Shown: positions 21,031-30,645 of the stretch, piece after piece
How the letters are laid out: every line of letters starts with the position of its first letter
Position numbering within the stretch: position 1 is the first letter of the stretch
NCBI RefSeq assembly: GCF_000006405.1
Contig: NW_003214508.1
Coordinates: 868,453 to 900,523, forward strand
From: Perkinsus marinus ATCC 50983
Lineage: Eukaryota; Perkinsozoa; Perkinsida; Perkinsidae
Direction: 5' to 3'
Length of the DNA: 32,071 nt
Notes under the pieces: generated by a model
Told to the model about the DNA's origin: nothing
Database searches by the model: none
The model's input: the letters and a program-made list of their open reading frames with translations, nothing else
Program-made: the position numbers and the translations under genes

Positions 21031-21293
21031 TACTGTCGTCGAAGTCACTAGGGTGTACTATTCGTTTTCGATGAAGGTCGATGTATAATAAGCTGTGTTT
21101 CTGTGTTTCTTCTATACCCTGCGCAGAGTTAGGTGAACGGGAGGAGGAATCAGATGACACGACGTAAACGCGTCCACGTCTCGCTAACACTACATTGACT
21201 GGCGATGGCTTATGGACCATGAGAAACCTACAGACGCCAGCTCGAGTCGTTATGTTCTGTGATCTCGAGTTAAGAAGGATTGAATCCCATTAG

Positions 21294-23161
21294 ATGGAGC
21301 CATGTCCCGAATATGTCTCATCTCGAGAGCCTACAGCCCAATCTTCATCTGCCGCGACTACCTCCCCTCGTGCCCCGACTTTCACTGACATGTCTTCGCT
21401 CTCGACCACGTCCCCAGAGGGTCGTGAGTTCAGTTTGAAGCCTCTGGCAGAATCAGAAGTGGGTCTAGCTGTTCGGAATTTACCCACTATTTATCATATC
21501 TGCAGGTACAGCAAGGCGAACGGCTACTCAGTGCGACTATTGCCGAGGTGAAGAGTTCGGATACGAATTCGTATTCGAGATCGGGTTTGCTGTTGATTTG
21601 TTCACGAGCACGTCCAGAGGAGTGCGCGCTTCTGGTGTACGATTTCGAGGATGCATCGGTTGTTAGTGGCCCGACAGCCACCAAATGTATTCCCATTGCC
21701 CAAAATGTGTCTGTTACATACGATGCATCAGCTCTATACATGTACTGGTCTGCCAGGACTTGTGGGGAACCCAAGGAGGAGTGGCTCGAGATCTATCTCT
21801 ATGCGTCATCTGTTGATGCTAGCCCATTCAAGGACGCGCTACTACGAGCTCAGAGTGTAGCTGAAAATTCTAGTGTGTCCTATACCGGACCTAGGTATAG
21901 TTTTCGATTCGATTGGTTATGGAGGTATGGACAGCCGATGTGTCTATCGAGTGGAGGAGATCTTCTCGACGATGGTGATGTTCGAATTGATTTTAATGAG
22001 CTCGGCGGTGTGAACTCCCGTGAGTCTGAGGAAATGCTCGCTCGGACGGCCACTAGCAAGAAAACTGAGAAGAAATTCAACGTCTGGGTGCTTACGTGGA
22101 ACGTTGCCGCTCAGAAGACTCCCAGCGAGGTCCCCGCAGAACTGATCCCACCGGATGGTACCGAAATAGTATTCATAAGTCTCCAGGAGACGATAGAGTT
22201 GAAGCCCGTTAACGTGTTGTGGAAGGACAATCATAACACATACCGATGGCTCGACATTTGGGACAGTGCCCTCTCCAACTACATTCTGGTTGGTTACGTC
22301 GAACTTGTTGGAATTCTCCTAGCGTGTTTTGTAGCTAAAGATGTTCATAAGTACGTCGATTACGTGTCCCAGGATGTATGTAAAACTGGTACCTATGGCT
22401 ATACTGGAAACAAAGGAGCCGCTGGGATGCGCCTCCTTATTGGAGATACTTCCGTGGTTGCAGTCGCGGTGCATCTATCTGCTGGCGAAGGAGGATCTCA
22501 AATGCGACGCCGACAGTACGTTCTAGTTCGTGAGCTCTTCAGTAGAAACACTGAGCTTGGCATGAGCCTGCTTTGTATCGTATCGGTCATCCTTGTCAGG
22601 TACCGCAGAATTCTAGAGAATATAAGATTCAACTCGATGCATTGTTTTGAGTCAACTGCGATGTTTGTTTTCGGCGACTGGAATGCCAGATCGGAAATCG
22701 CCTTTGACGAGACCACTGATGAGCTCGTATCCGGATCAAGAGTAAGTCGGCCCTTAGGGAGGTGCATTGGAAGACCATAACGCATGTTCAATCTTCTCGA
22801 ATATTTCAGGTGCCGCCGTTGAATACTCTTTGGGAGCCCCCACTGAGCTTCAAGCCCACCTATAAAATGATAGTCGGGACAGAAGGGCAACGATTCGCGT
22901 CTAAGCGTGTACCCAGTTGGTGTGACCGTATTTTGTGCCGAGGTAAGTTCTCGCATCACTACTCGAGCTCCCTCATCTAAGCATCGCTCGTGCCCGCGAT
23001 TGCTGCCTATCTTCTCTCGTTAATGTCTCCTCTTATATTCTTCAGCGTCCTTCCCGCAAGCTCTGATTCCACAAGAGTATCGATCAGTTCCCCAGGTCGA
23101 TACCAGCGACCATTCTCCTGTCATTGGCATCTATGAACTGTGTGTCACCAACGCTGTGTAA
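21294..23161 (+). CDS. inositol polyphosphate 5-phosphatase
   Basis: Predicted 521-residue enzyme removing the 5-phosphate from phosphoinositides or soluble inositol phosphates (endonuclease/exonuclease/phosphatase fold). Exons: 21294-21458, 21506-22515, 22600-22741, 22810-22942, 23046-23161. Motifs in order: VLTWNVAAQ (about 250-258), IVFISLQE with the metal-binding Glu (283), YGYTGNKGAAGMR (352-364), VAVHLSAGE, FVFGDWNAR (414-422), RVPSWCDRIL (472-481), TSDHSPVIG (503-511). The order and the two signatures GDxNxR and RxPxWCDRxL are diagnostic. The usual GDLNYR is GDWNAR and the usual SDHRPV is SDHSPV. The N-terminal 240 residues include a strand-rich region (about 80-170) that could be a PH-like module, followed by a linker. 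No CaaX box or membrane segment is seen. Intron 22516-22599 is 84 nt, open in frame. Confidence 0.88.
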
Positions 23162-23813
23162 TCATTATCTCTCATTATCCACGGACTTGTTGCGTTCGAG
23201 GTTCGGCAAGATCGATAGACCAAAATCCAATTATCACCGTCCAAGTAAAACGACCCTATAATCCTACTGGACGCAGCAAAACGGCGTTCATCGATAGACA
23301 TTCCTTGTAACTTAAGCTCAACGGAACTTCAGCCTCCCACGGCCTTTCAAACTGGCTCCTGGACGCAACATCGATTTTCTCATGCTAGGAGTCCATGATT
23401 TTTGCGCGCGCGTGATTCAAGTCACTTCGCAAGTGGAGAGCTTGAAATGAGCACCTGGCATATTCTGTTAGGCTATTCGTAGACCCTATATCATAAGTTC
23501 AGCGTAGTCGGGTTTTACATTGAGAGGATGACCATCCCTATGTCAAGTCCTTTGCGAAATAGTGGTGATATTCCAAACCCGGTACATGCATGTGGACGGT
23601 GGAAGATCTTCACGAGGTAGCAATGTGAGCCTAGTTCACACCGATGTACAACTAAGCTCAACAACAGGGTCGGCTGATATTAAATGCGACAAAACCTCCT
23701 TCCTTGAATAGAAGTCTAGTGTAATAGAGACTACTACTGCTAAGCCGATACACTTACATATGAAATGAAATATCAATTATAACACAGCAGAACTAGGACA
23801 ATTACGAGCACTA
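23162..23813. other. intergenic between convergent genes
   Basis: About 650 bp between the 3' ends of the 5-phosphatase (plus) and the YqgE-like gene (minus). No exon or repeat family was seen. It contains two 3' UTRs, presumably, and an alternating CG run (gcgcgcgcg, near 23404). Confidence 0.5.
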
Positions 23814-25274
23814 TCAAACGCCTCTCCCACGTTCACTCGCCACAGCACTACCCCATTCCTCGTCATCATTGTCACTAGAATACCCCCAGTCCACATTGAG
23901 ATCAGAACGTACAACCTTAGCTGCTGAGACCGGTAGTCTGGCCATCTCTGGGGAACCACAGGACTCCGTCACCATCGCTGCCCAAAGATCGTCCTCACTG
24001 AGCTCGTGATTGCCCAACATTATTTTTCGCAGAGCCTCGGGACAGGTAACCCTTACAGGATACCACACACCAAGGTTCATCTCCCTCTCGAGCTGACCAC
24101 GCTCCCAAGCCGCTTTACCCACAAACGTCCTCCTCGGTGTAGTGGCTTCGGTGAGGAGTTCCGTATCTTCGGTCTGCTTCCAGCCATGAAAAAGGCCTAT
24201 TGAGGTCTCATTGGGGCCTATACTAAGGGGATTTTTTCCCCTCACTAAGCTCTCGTGGAGCACCTCAACTGAGGCAACCGGACCACCAAACTGCCATCTG
24301 GAGGGCTCCTTGGTCACTTGGGATAAGACCGTCATGAAGGCCCCCTCCTGGGCACGCTGTTTACCATGCATATCCGATAGCCATGTCTCCTCTCCATCAC
24401 TGCCACTCCCCCCTTGGTCCTTCCCCCCTGGAGAGGGCTGTCCTTTGGTTCTCTGCAATGACGCTGGTCCTACCCTCTTATTGCGTCGTATGCTACGGAA
24501 GAAAGCCGCTTGGTCCCGTAATATCTGCAACTCCCTCGTCCCTTCCCTCACTTTCCTGTTTACAATGAGACCATCAGGTCTCCAACCATGATGACCACGC
24601 GAGGCATCAGGCTTATCGCCACCAGTAATAACAATGACACTACGTGTCCAGGTACCCTCCTCGCATAAGGGATGGGCTAACAGGACCAAGCCCGGCACTA
24701 CTGGTCCCCAGGAAGGCTCAATGGTCCCCTTCAACCATGCCGGTACATTACGGTCAACTGCCGACTCCAGCTCTACCATATCACATAAGGCCCTTATCCT
24801 CGACAAGTGGCGAAATGCTGAGAACCACGAATCTGTCGAGTCCATACCACTACGAAAGCACATACGAAGGAGGTCCACCAAACTGTCACCAGCCGATAAG
24901 GATGCACAAGTCGCCGTAGTCAAATGGCCATTAGGCCCTGGTACCGAGACCGGCTTACCAGGGACATAGTAGTCCGCACCAGCCAGATAGGCTCTAAGAG
25001 CCTCAGTGTACAGCGGATCCTGCTTCTCCTCTATGGTTCTGTAGGCGTTAGTGATGAGTGATTTATACGCGGGGTTCTTGTCGAAGAAGCGAGCTATACG
25101 CCAGAGACCTCGGAACAGTGTTCCATCTACTGCTGACAACCCAGCCTTAGGTACCCGAGGATGGAGGCCAGAACGTAGGGCTGCTACTGCACGGACCTGG
25201 GAGGGACACAGAGTCCCCACAATCCGACGCTGCATGGTGACGATAGTAAAAGCAACCACTAGAAGAACGTCCAC
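23814..25274 (-). CDS. YqgE/AlgH (UPF0301) domain protein
   Basis: Intronless gene for 486 residues with a C-terminal YqgE/AlgH domain, a widespread bacterial family of unsettled biochemical role that is also found in plants and algae, where copies are often plastid-targeted. Landmarks: PGLVLLAHP (194-202), RSVIVITGG (211-219), DGLIVNRKV (234-242), QFGGPVASVEVLHES (328-342), FVGKAAWERGQLEREMNLGV (384-403) and WYPV. Bacterial YqgE is about 190 residues; here a charged, Gly/Ser-rich insert (about 260-315) splits the domain and about 190 residues precede it. The N-terminus (MDVLLVVAFTIVTMQRRIVG) is a possible signal or bipartite targeting sequence. Lack of introns contrasts with most neighbours. 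A plastid, mitochondrial or bacterial-transfer origin all remain open. Confidence 0.82.
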   Translation of the reverse strand: MDVLLVVAFTIVTMQRRIVGTLCPSQVRAVAALRSGLHPRVPKAGLSAVDGTLFRGLWRIARFFDKNPAYKSLITNAYRTIEEKQDPLYTEALRAYLAGADYYVPGKPVSVPGPNGHLTTATCASLSAGDSLVDLLRMCFRSGMDSTDSWFSAFRHLSRIRALCDMVELESAVDRNVPAWLKGTIEPSWGPVVPGLVLLAHPLCEEGTWTRSVIVITGGDKPDASRGHHGWRPDGLIVNRKVREGTRELQILRDQAAFFRSIRRNKRVGPASLQRTKGQPSPGGKDQGGSGSDGEETWLSDMHGKQRAQEGAFMTVLSQVTKEPSRWQFGGPVASVEVLHESLVRGKNPLSIGPNETSIGLFHGWKQTEDTELLTEATTPRRTFVGKAAWERGQLEREMNLGVWYPVRVTCPEALRKIMLGNHELSEDDLWAAMVTESCGSPEMARLPVSAAKVVRSDLNVDWGYSSDNDDEEWGSAVASERGRGV

Positions 25275-25417
25275 TCCGGCTCAACGAAATTACCGCACGC
25301 CACGAAATTCCACCCATAATGTGATTAAGAATGAAAAGCTTTGAAGTGTTGGAAACGACTACGTATAGAAGTGTTCAACTTGATATTAAAACTAATCTCA
25401 GTAGAAGAGGGGATACA

Positions 25418-26754
25418 TCACATAATAGTGCACTGTGGAGGCTTCTTATCGCTGCCGTCGCCACTGCCTCCTTCCTTGGAGCCTTCCTGCATGGCCTTGT
25501 CCAGATCCCCCATCATTTGGCGTAGTAGATCTGCCAACATCATGGCCAATACTTGACCATGAGCAGCAGCCATTACCTGGGTTGTCAATCATTTCCTTCA
25601 TCACTTTAGCCGACTCCTCGTCCATGCCCGAGTTACCCTCAGCCGAAGGGCCTCCAAAACCCATCTGACCATCCTCATCATACCTCCATCGGAACGCTGC
25701 AAGCATTACCCCTTTCAAAAACTGTGCGAACTCTTCTGCGTCCTCTTTACTAGCAGGGGCTGCCGCCGCCGCCGCATGCTTCTCCCCAGAGGACGACGAC
25801 GAGGAGGCGGCGGGTACTATCCGGTCAATGACCTCCTCCGGTGGCGGCCCTAATGCCTGGAGCTCTCCAAATAGCCTAGATGCCTCCTGCTGCTCATCCT
25901 CTGTCAAGCTGTCCCCCTTGGACCCATCATAGATCTCCAACACGGCGGTGTACTTCCTCAGAATGAGCGTACACCTGTATACGGGCTTATGGCGCTGACC
26001 ACTACTACTGGGCTAAGTATGCTACCGTTCCCGCTCTCTCTCTGGCAGATCCGACCCCTTCTCTGACCCCAAGAAGGCTTGCAGCTCATCTCGTATGTTC
26101 ACTACTGGTTCCCGTATCGCCTCCTTAGCGAACATACCTGTGTCCAAAGGATACAACGCGGAACTTCGCCACCACAGAATCGAGGCCGCACTTTTTGATT
26201 CAAATACAGCAAAACCTGGCGGATCCGAAGCCTAGGTCGGCATGCCCTTGGAAAGTGAGTTCACTGCTGTACCCTAGAGTCGGCATTCCATCGCCCATAC
26301 GCTCTCATGTAAGGGGACTGGGACTATCCTAGTCGAAGCCAGTATTGCCCCTCGGTACCCTTAGTTAATCCATTGATTTCTTTCATGAACTGTTCATCAT
26401 CCCCAAGGTCTAGCTTTCTCATAGCCTCCATCAGCTTCTGTAGATCCTCATCTCCCTCATCTGGTCAATGCAATACCCACGGTAACACCACGAGCCTTAC
26501 CTCCATCGCGCTGAGCACTCTCCTCGAGGCCCTTCACTAAGTCATTCAAGCTCCGCTCGAGCGTACTGGTCTCCTCTGAGGACTGACAAGCTGTCGTGGA
26601 CGTGGATGCCGCCTTCTCATTGTCACCTGTAAGACCACTTTCACCCGTCGAACAACGACTTGGACCTACCATCAGCAGCCCTGGCCCCTTCGGATCTCAT
26701 ACCGTCCATTTCCTTCAATGTAGATTCAATGAGATCATCGAGATCCTCTGACAT
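25418..26754 (-). CDS. PEX19: peroxin-19, farnesylated receptor for peroxisomal membrane proteins
   Basis: PEX19 binds peroxisomal membrane proteins in the cytosol and delivers them to PEX3. Six minus-strand exons: 26754-26670, 26626-26501, 26460-26359, 26137-26026, 25974-25577, 25530-25418; they sum to 312 codons (311 residues). The acidic N-terminus MSEDLDDLIESTLKEM fits the PEX3-binding helix. The middle has STLERSLNDLVKGLEESAQ and DLQKLMEAMRKLDLGDDEQF; the cargo-binding domain has FAKEAIREPVVNIRDELQAF, then EASRLFGELQALGPPPEEVI, the signature of the family. The last four residues, CTIM, form a CaaX farnesylation box as in animal PEX19 (CLIM). A poly-Ser/poly-Ala linker interrupts the C-terminal part. 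The last intron could instead end 21 nt earlier, making it only 25 nt and adding seven residues; I chose 46 nt because it matches the other introns. It implies peroxisomes in this organism. Confidence 0.9.
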
Positions 26755-26989
26755 CTCCGGGGATGACTCATGGTTCGAAACTGGCATTAGGTAGGTGGAA
26801 CGTCAACCAGACGAATATGCGCGTTTCCAGCGGAAATTCAGAATCGGGCGAGCGCTTTGTTTCATGGCGCGTGACGCAATCTGCGCAACTTTCTCTGATC
26901 GCAGACAGATTCGTGACCTGGCCTTCCCCGTTCTCCTCCCCACCTCCCATTGTTGCAGCCATTACTATAACACTGTTAACCACCTAAAT
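26755..26989. promoter_or_regulatory. divergent intergenic region
   Basis: Only 235 bp separate the start codons of PEX19 (minus) and the secreted repeat protein (plus), so both promoters must lie here or within the genes. No named motif was identified. The antisense open frames in it look like chance. Confidence 0.45.
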
Positions 26990-29900
26990 ATGCATATCAT
27001 ATTCCTTACGACCTGTGTCTACTTCTACACAGGACTCGCGGTAAGCCATGGGCGTGATGGTGGAATCACCTCGGCTCCACGTGGTCGAGTATCAATCACC
27101 TCGATAGCTTGAGAGACAATACATCTACGTTCATTAAGAGAGGCTTGGCATTAAAGCTGAATCAATTGGAATATGGGTTGGGCTGATGGTCTCCCCGGCC
27201 GAACGGTGTGAATATTCCCTACCACTCCGCACTGAACTATGTACAATCTGTATCATGATGCTGCCTTCCAATCAGGTAAGTCTGCAACCAAATACCGCCC
27301 TGAAGAAGGAAACCCTGGTAATAGTCCACCCCACACTATGGCATCTCCGGAGCCCCCCTTGTGAGTATTCGTAATACCCTTCCGTGTAGGATCCCCCCGA
27401 TCACATATCATGGCCCGCGGCCTCGGTGAGTTTTAGAGGGAAGGGGATGGATCATCGGCATATACAATGCCGCCATTGGTCAGGTATCCCAAATAGCTGC
27501 TGGGAGCGGAAGGTACTTCGGCGTACAGTGCATGGAACAGCACTGCGGCAAGGCCCTCAACACTTGCCTTATGGAGGCCGATAAAAGCCTAGACCCCGAC
27601 TTCAACAAGTACGCCTCTCTTAGTGTCGATACTCCCCACTATCGAGTTGTAGGGACAAGCAAGTAATGCAACAGTCTCAATGCGGTGTGACGCTACTTTG
27701 CCTTTGGCACGAGGAGAGCGACGAGGAGGACCTGGAAAAACAGGACCATATCCCCAACAAAGTGACCACCTCCCGTCTGCTGTTTGTATGGTACTACTCT
27801 CTTGCTAGCTATCGCCTACTGCAGTCAAGGCCCTTGCCTTGGCTAGAGCTGCTAGGAGGGAAAGAGGCGCCGACGTATGCACAGACGGTAAGGGTCAGCG
27901 TGCATGGCTCAACATGCAGTGATGATGTTATGTAGGGATCACTGCAGCCGAGGAGAGCCCTGTGGAGAACTCCCTCTTGAAGTGTGCTAAGGACTTCGGT
28001 TGCGAACGGATTGTGAGGTGAGTGTGATCATTTCGGATCACCGACATTTCGCCCTGCAGTCATGATCCAGCTGAAGTTGCAGCCTCCAAGGAAATACCAT
28101 CGGACGACGCGGTTGTGCAGGTGAGCCTCCTCCTCGAGCGTTGCGGGCATTGCATTCTTGCCTGCCCCTTCCTAGGATACGTCCCTACTCAGCAACATGC
28201 CTTCTCTTGAGAAGGCTAAGGTGTCTATACAGTCCATCCTCCCCACCTGCCTCCGCGACCATTGCTCGGCCGAGCTCTCAGCTTGTGACACCAGTGAGCT
28301 GTCCTTCGAAGGCTTATGCGGAGTGATAACTTGTTCCATGTCAGATCCCGAATGCAACTCGGTATTCTCCTGCCTCGAGATCAATTCGGCTCGCCACGAT
28401 AAGGCCGATGCCAAGAAGTGTACTGATAAGCTCATGGGACTCGATGAGATCAAGAGGAACTTGATCGCCTGCGCTGAGACTGCCCACTGCTTAGAGGTAT
28501 TCACCTTTCGCTCAGCCCCTTCATAATGACGCTTCTTACAGGGGAAAATATCTCCCTCGTTGAACATTGAGGACGATATTGACTCCATCCCTGGCAAGCC
28601 GCGCTCCCTGCTACAGCTCTCTGGAGGGGATGTTGACGATGTTAAGCAGCAGCCCATGAATGAGGAGGTTGAGAAACAGAAGGAGGATGGCAAGTAGCGC
28701 CTCTCTGCCTTAGAGGCCTTGAGTGCAGTGGTGATACCTTCTCCTACAGGAAGCCTGAGGTGACCGAGGCGAATTCCGCGGAGTATCCGAGTAGGAGGGA
28801 TGCTGGAGTCTGGGATAGACTGCTACCACTTGTGCGTACTAGTGATGGGGTTCTTGTCTCAGGCAAAGCCAACGGCACTGCTATAGCGGCGGCCTCCTCG
28901 AGTAGCTTTATGGAGGGCGCTATACCCGACTTCCTCCAGCCTTTAAGGGATGTCGCACGGAATGCTCAGCGGTTTGCTGAGGAGATGAAGAAGAAGGAAG
29001 AGGACCTTGATGCAGTTGCCAATGGAAAGAGTATGCCGATGGTTCATCGATCCCTACTACCATGGACAAGCCCGGGTCTGCCAGGTGCCTCTCCTGGGCT
29101 CTCCTTTATACAGGAGGAGATGAATGCCGATGGCGAACGAACGGATGAGAAGAACATCGTTAAGACCCCAGATGTTGTACGGCATCATCAGCACCGCTTC
29201 TTGTGTTGGCATGAACGAAGGCCTCAGTTGAACAATTCCCGAGACGATTCTCGCAAGCAAGCCCATGGAGAAGGACTGTCTCTGCTTGAGGGGGCCTCGA
29301 GGAGCGGCGACTGGGAAGCAGAGTATGGGCCTTGGTGATCTTGTCGAGTCGTGATGCGGTCCTTCTCAGCCTCGATAGGCAAGTGCGCCAGTGGAGGAGC
29401 TTCCTTGCCAGCGACTCTCGTAGAGGGAGGCAGTCGAAGGCCAACGATGATGATGACGATGATGATTCCTCCTCGTCGTTCCTTCAGATTGCTGATAAGG
29501 CCGATGCACAGGGCGATTGGGTGACCAAGTAGGGTCACTCTGGGTCCGCTTTCTGGTCACCATTGTGTTAGGATCGAGAAGTATATGAGAGAGGACCGTC
29601 AGCGTGTGTTGGCCGCCGCCCGAGACCCCAAGCCGAAGTCTTCGTCCAGCGGACCTGACTATGATGACGACGAGGGTGATGGAGTGGCTTCCTTCCTAGA
29701 GAGCTCCATGGTAGTCTTTGAGGGCGCCCTATGGCATGGTATGTATGATGTGGGCGCTCAGAGTGCCGCGGATGTTCGCTCGGCAATTCGGAAGGAGGCG
29801 GAGAAAGCTCGGGACATCATCAAGGCTCTACAGCAAGTGCAGAAGGTTCTTGTCGGGCAGGCAACAGACCCCAAGGTGATAGGCCCTCAGCATTACAGAC

Positions 29901-30522
29901 TAAGGGACGGTTCTCTATTGAGCAGGGGCGGCCCCATCACTCGGAGAAGGTCGGTGGTCCAGAGGACAAGTCGGCGAAGGATACTAGGAAGACCTCAGTA
30001 CGATCATTTCGCGCCTTGTATTTCGTCCAGTTGCTGATAGCAGGGGCCTGTTGCCACGGAAGCTGCCTCTGGTCCCCACATTGAGAGGGAGGCGGTCCAG
30101 GCTGATGGGCACGTGAGGACGGTAGATCTGAAATCGGTGAGTATAACGATCACATCGCCCAGTAACAAGACGGAATTTAGGATAAGATGGTTGAGCCCAA
30201 GATGATCAGCAACAACACTGGAGCGTCCTTTCTGGAGCTGAGGGCTCAGTCGAGGGCCCATGAGGCTCTCGAGAAGCTGAGGGCGAAGATAGATGCCGAT
30301 ATGACCAAGAACGCTGAGAAGGAGGACCAAATAGTACAGGAGATGAAGGATAGTGGTGGATCTCAGTCCCTGATAGAGGAGGCTAAGGGAGAGGTACTCG
30401 AGGCACTTCATTGCTTAACGCCTCCCACTTGGGCTCAGGCATCCCTTCCTGTGAGCCTTACACGGGCTATGGCTCGACTCGACGCGCTGGCCAAGCGGTT
30501 AAGTAAGGAGACCTCCGCCTAG
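26990..30522 (+). CDS. secreted Cys-rich protein with SFLE-type repeats, copy 1
   Basis: Unrecognised large secreted protein. ATG 26990 opens a short signal peptide (MHIIFLTTCVYFYTGLA). Exons 27041-27483 are not resolved. Firmly fitted exons are 27937-28017, 28060-28119, 28176-28496, 28542-28693 and from 28750; later exons include about 29371-29530, 29572-29850, 30044-30139, 30181-30390 and 30437-30522, with matching phases. The first half has cysteine triplets: CMEQHCGKALNTC, CLRDHCSAELSAC, CSMSDPECNSVFSC. The second half is acidic, Ser-rich and helical with repeated tetrapeptides: SLLQ 28605, SFME 28904, SFIQ 29102, SLLE 29279, SFLQ 29476, SFLE 29690 and SFLE 30226, several just after Asp/Ser runs. 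Helices such as PLRDVARNAQRFAEEMKKKE suggest coiled coils. The earlier stop at 28694 is bypassed by an in-phase intron (28694-28749). Function unknown. Confidence 0.68.
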
Positions 30523-30645
30523 GGATCTACGATGACCATGTGCTTGGAGGGTGTTGGTCTGCCAGTGTGTTGTGCTCATCACGGGAGTGGCGGGTGGGGG
30601 ACCTTGTCTATGCAGCAATTACTCTAACACATACTCAAAACATCT
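30523..30645. other. short spacer between tandem secreted-protein genes
   Basis: Only 123 bp lie between the stop of copy 1 and the start of copy 2 on the same strand. It ends with a pyrimidine/adenine-rich stretch before the ATG. So short a gap would suit transcript processing by spliced-leader trans-splicing, known in myzozoans, but no leader acceptor can be proven; an alternative is that the two form one gene through an unseen splice. Confidence 0.4.

Noticed and set aside
24006-24969. Plus-strand open frames up to 126 codons
   Set aside because: They lie antisense to the YqgE-like gene and show no family signal.
25552-25576. A 25-nt last intron in PEX19
   Set aside because: A second acceptor 21 nt downstream gives 46 nt in the same frame, which fits the usual intron size of the window.
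29446-29466. Trinucleotide (GAT/GAC) run
   Set aside because: It codes for the Asp run in the secreted protein just before the SFLQ motif, so it is not an independent microsatellite feature.
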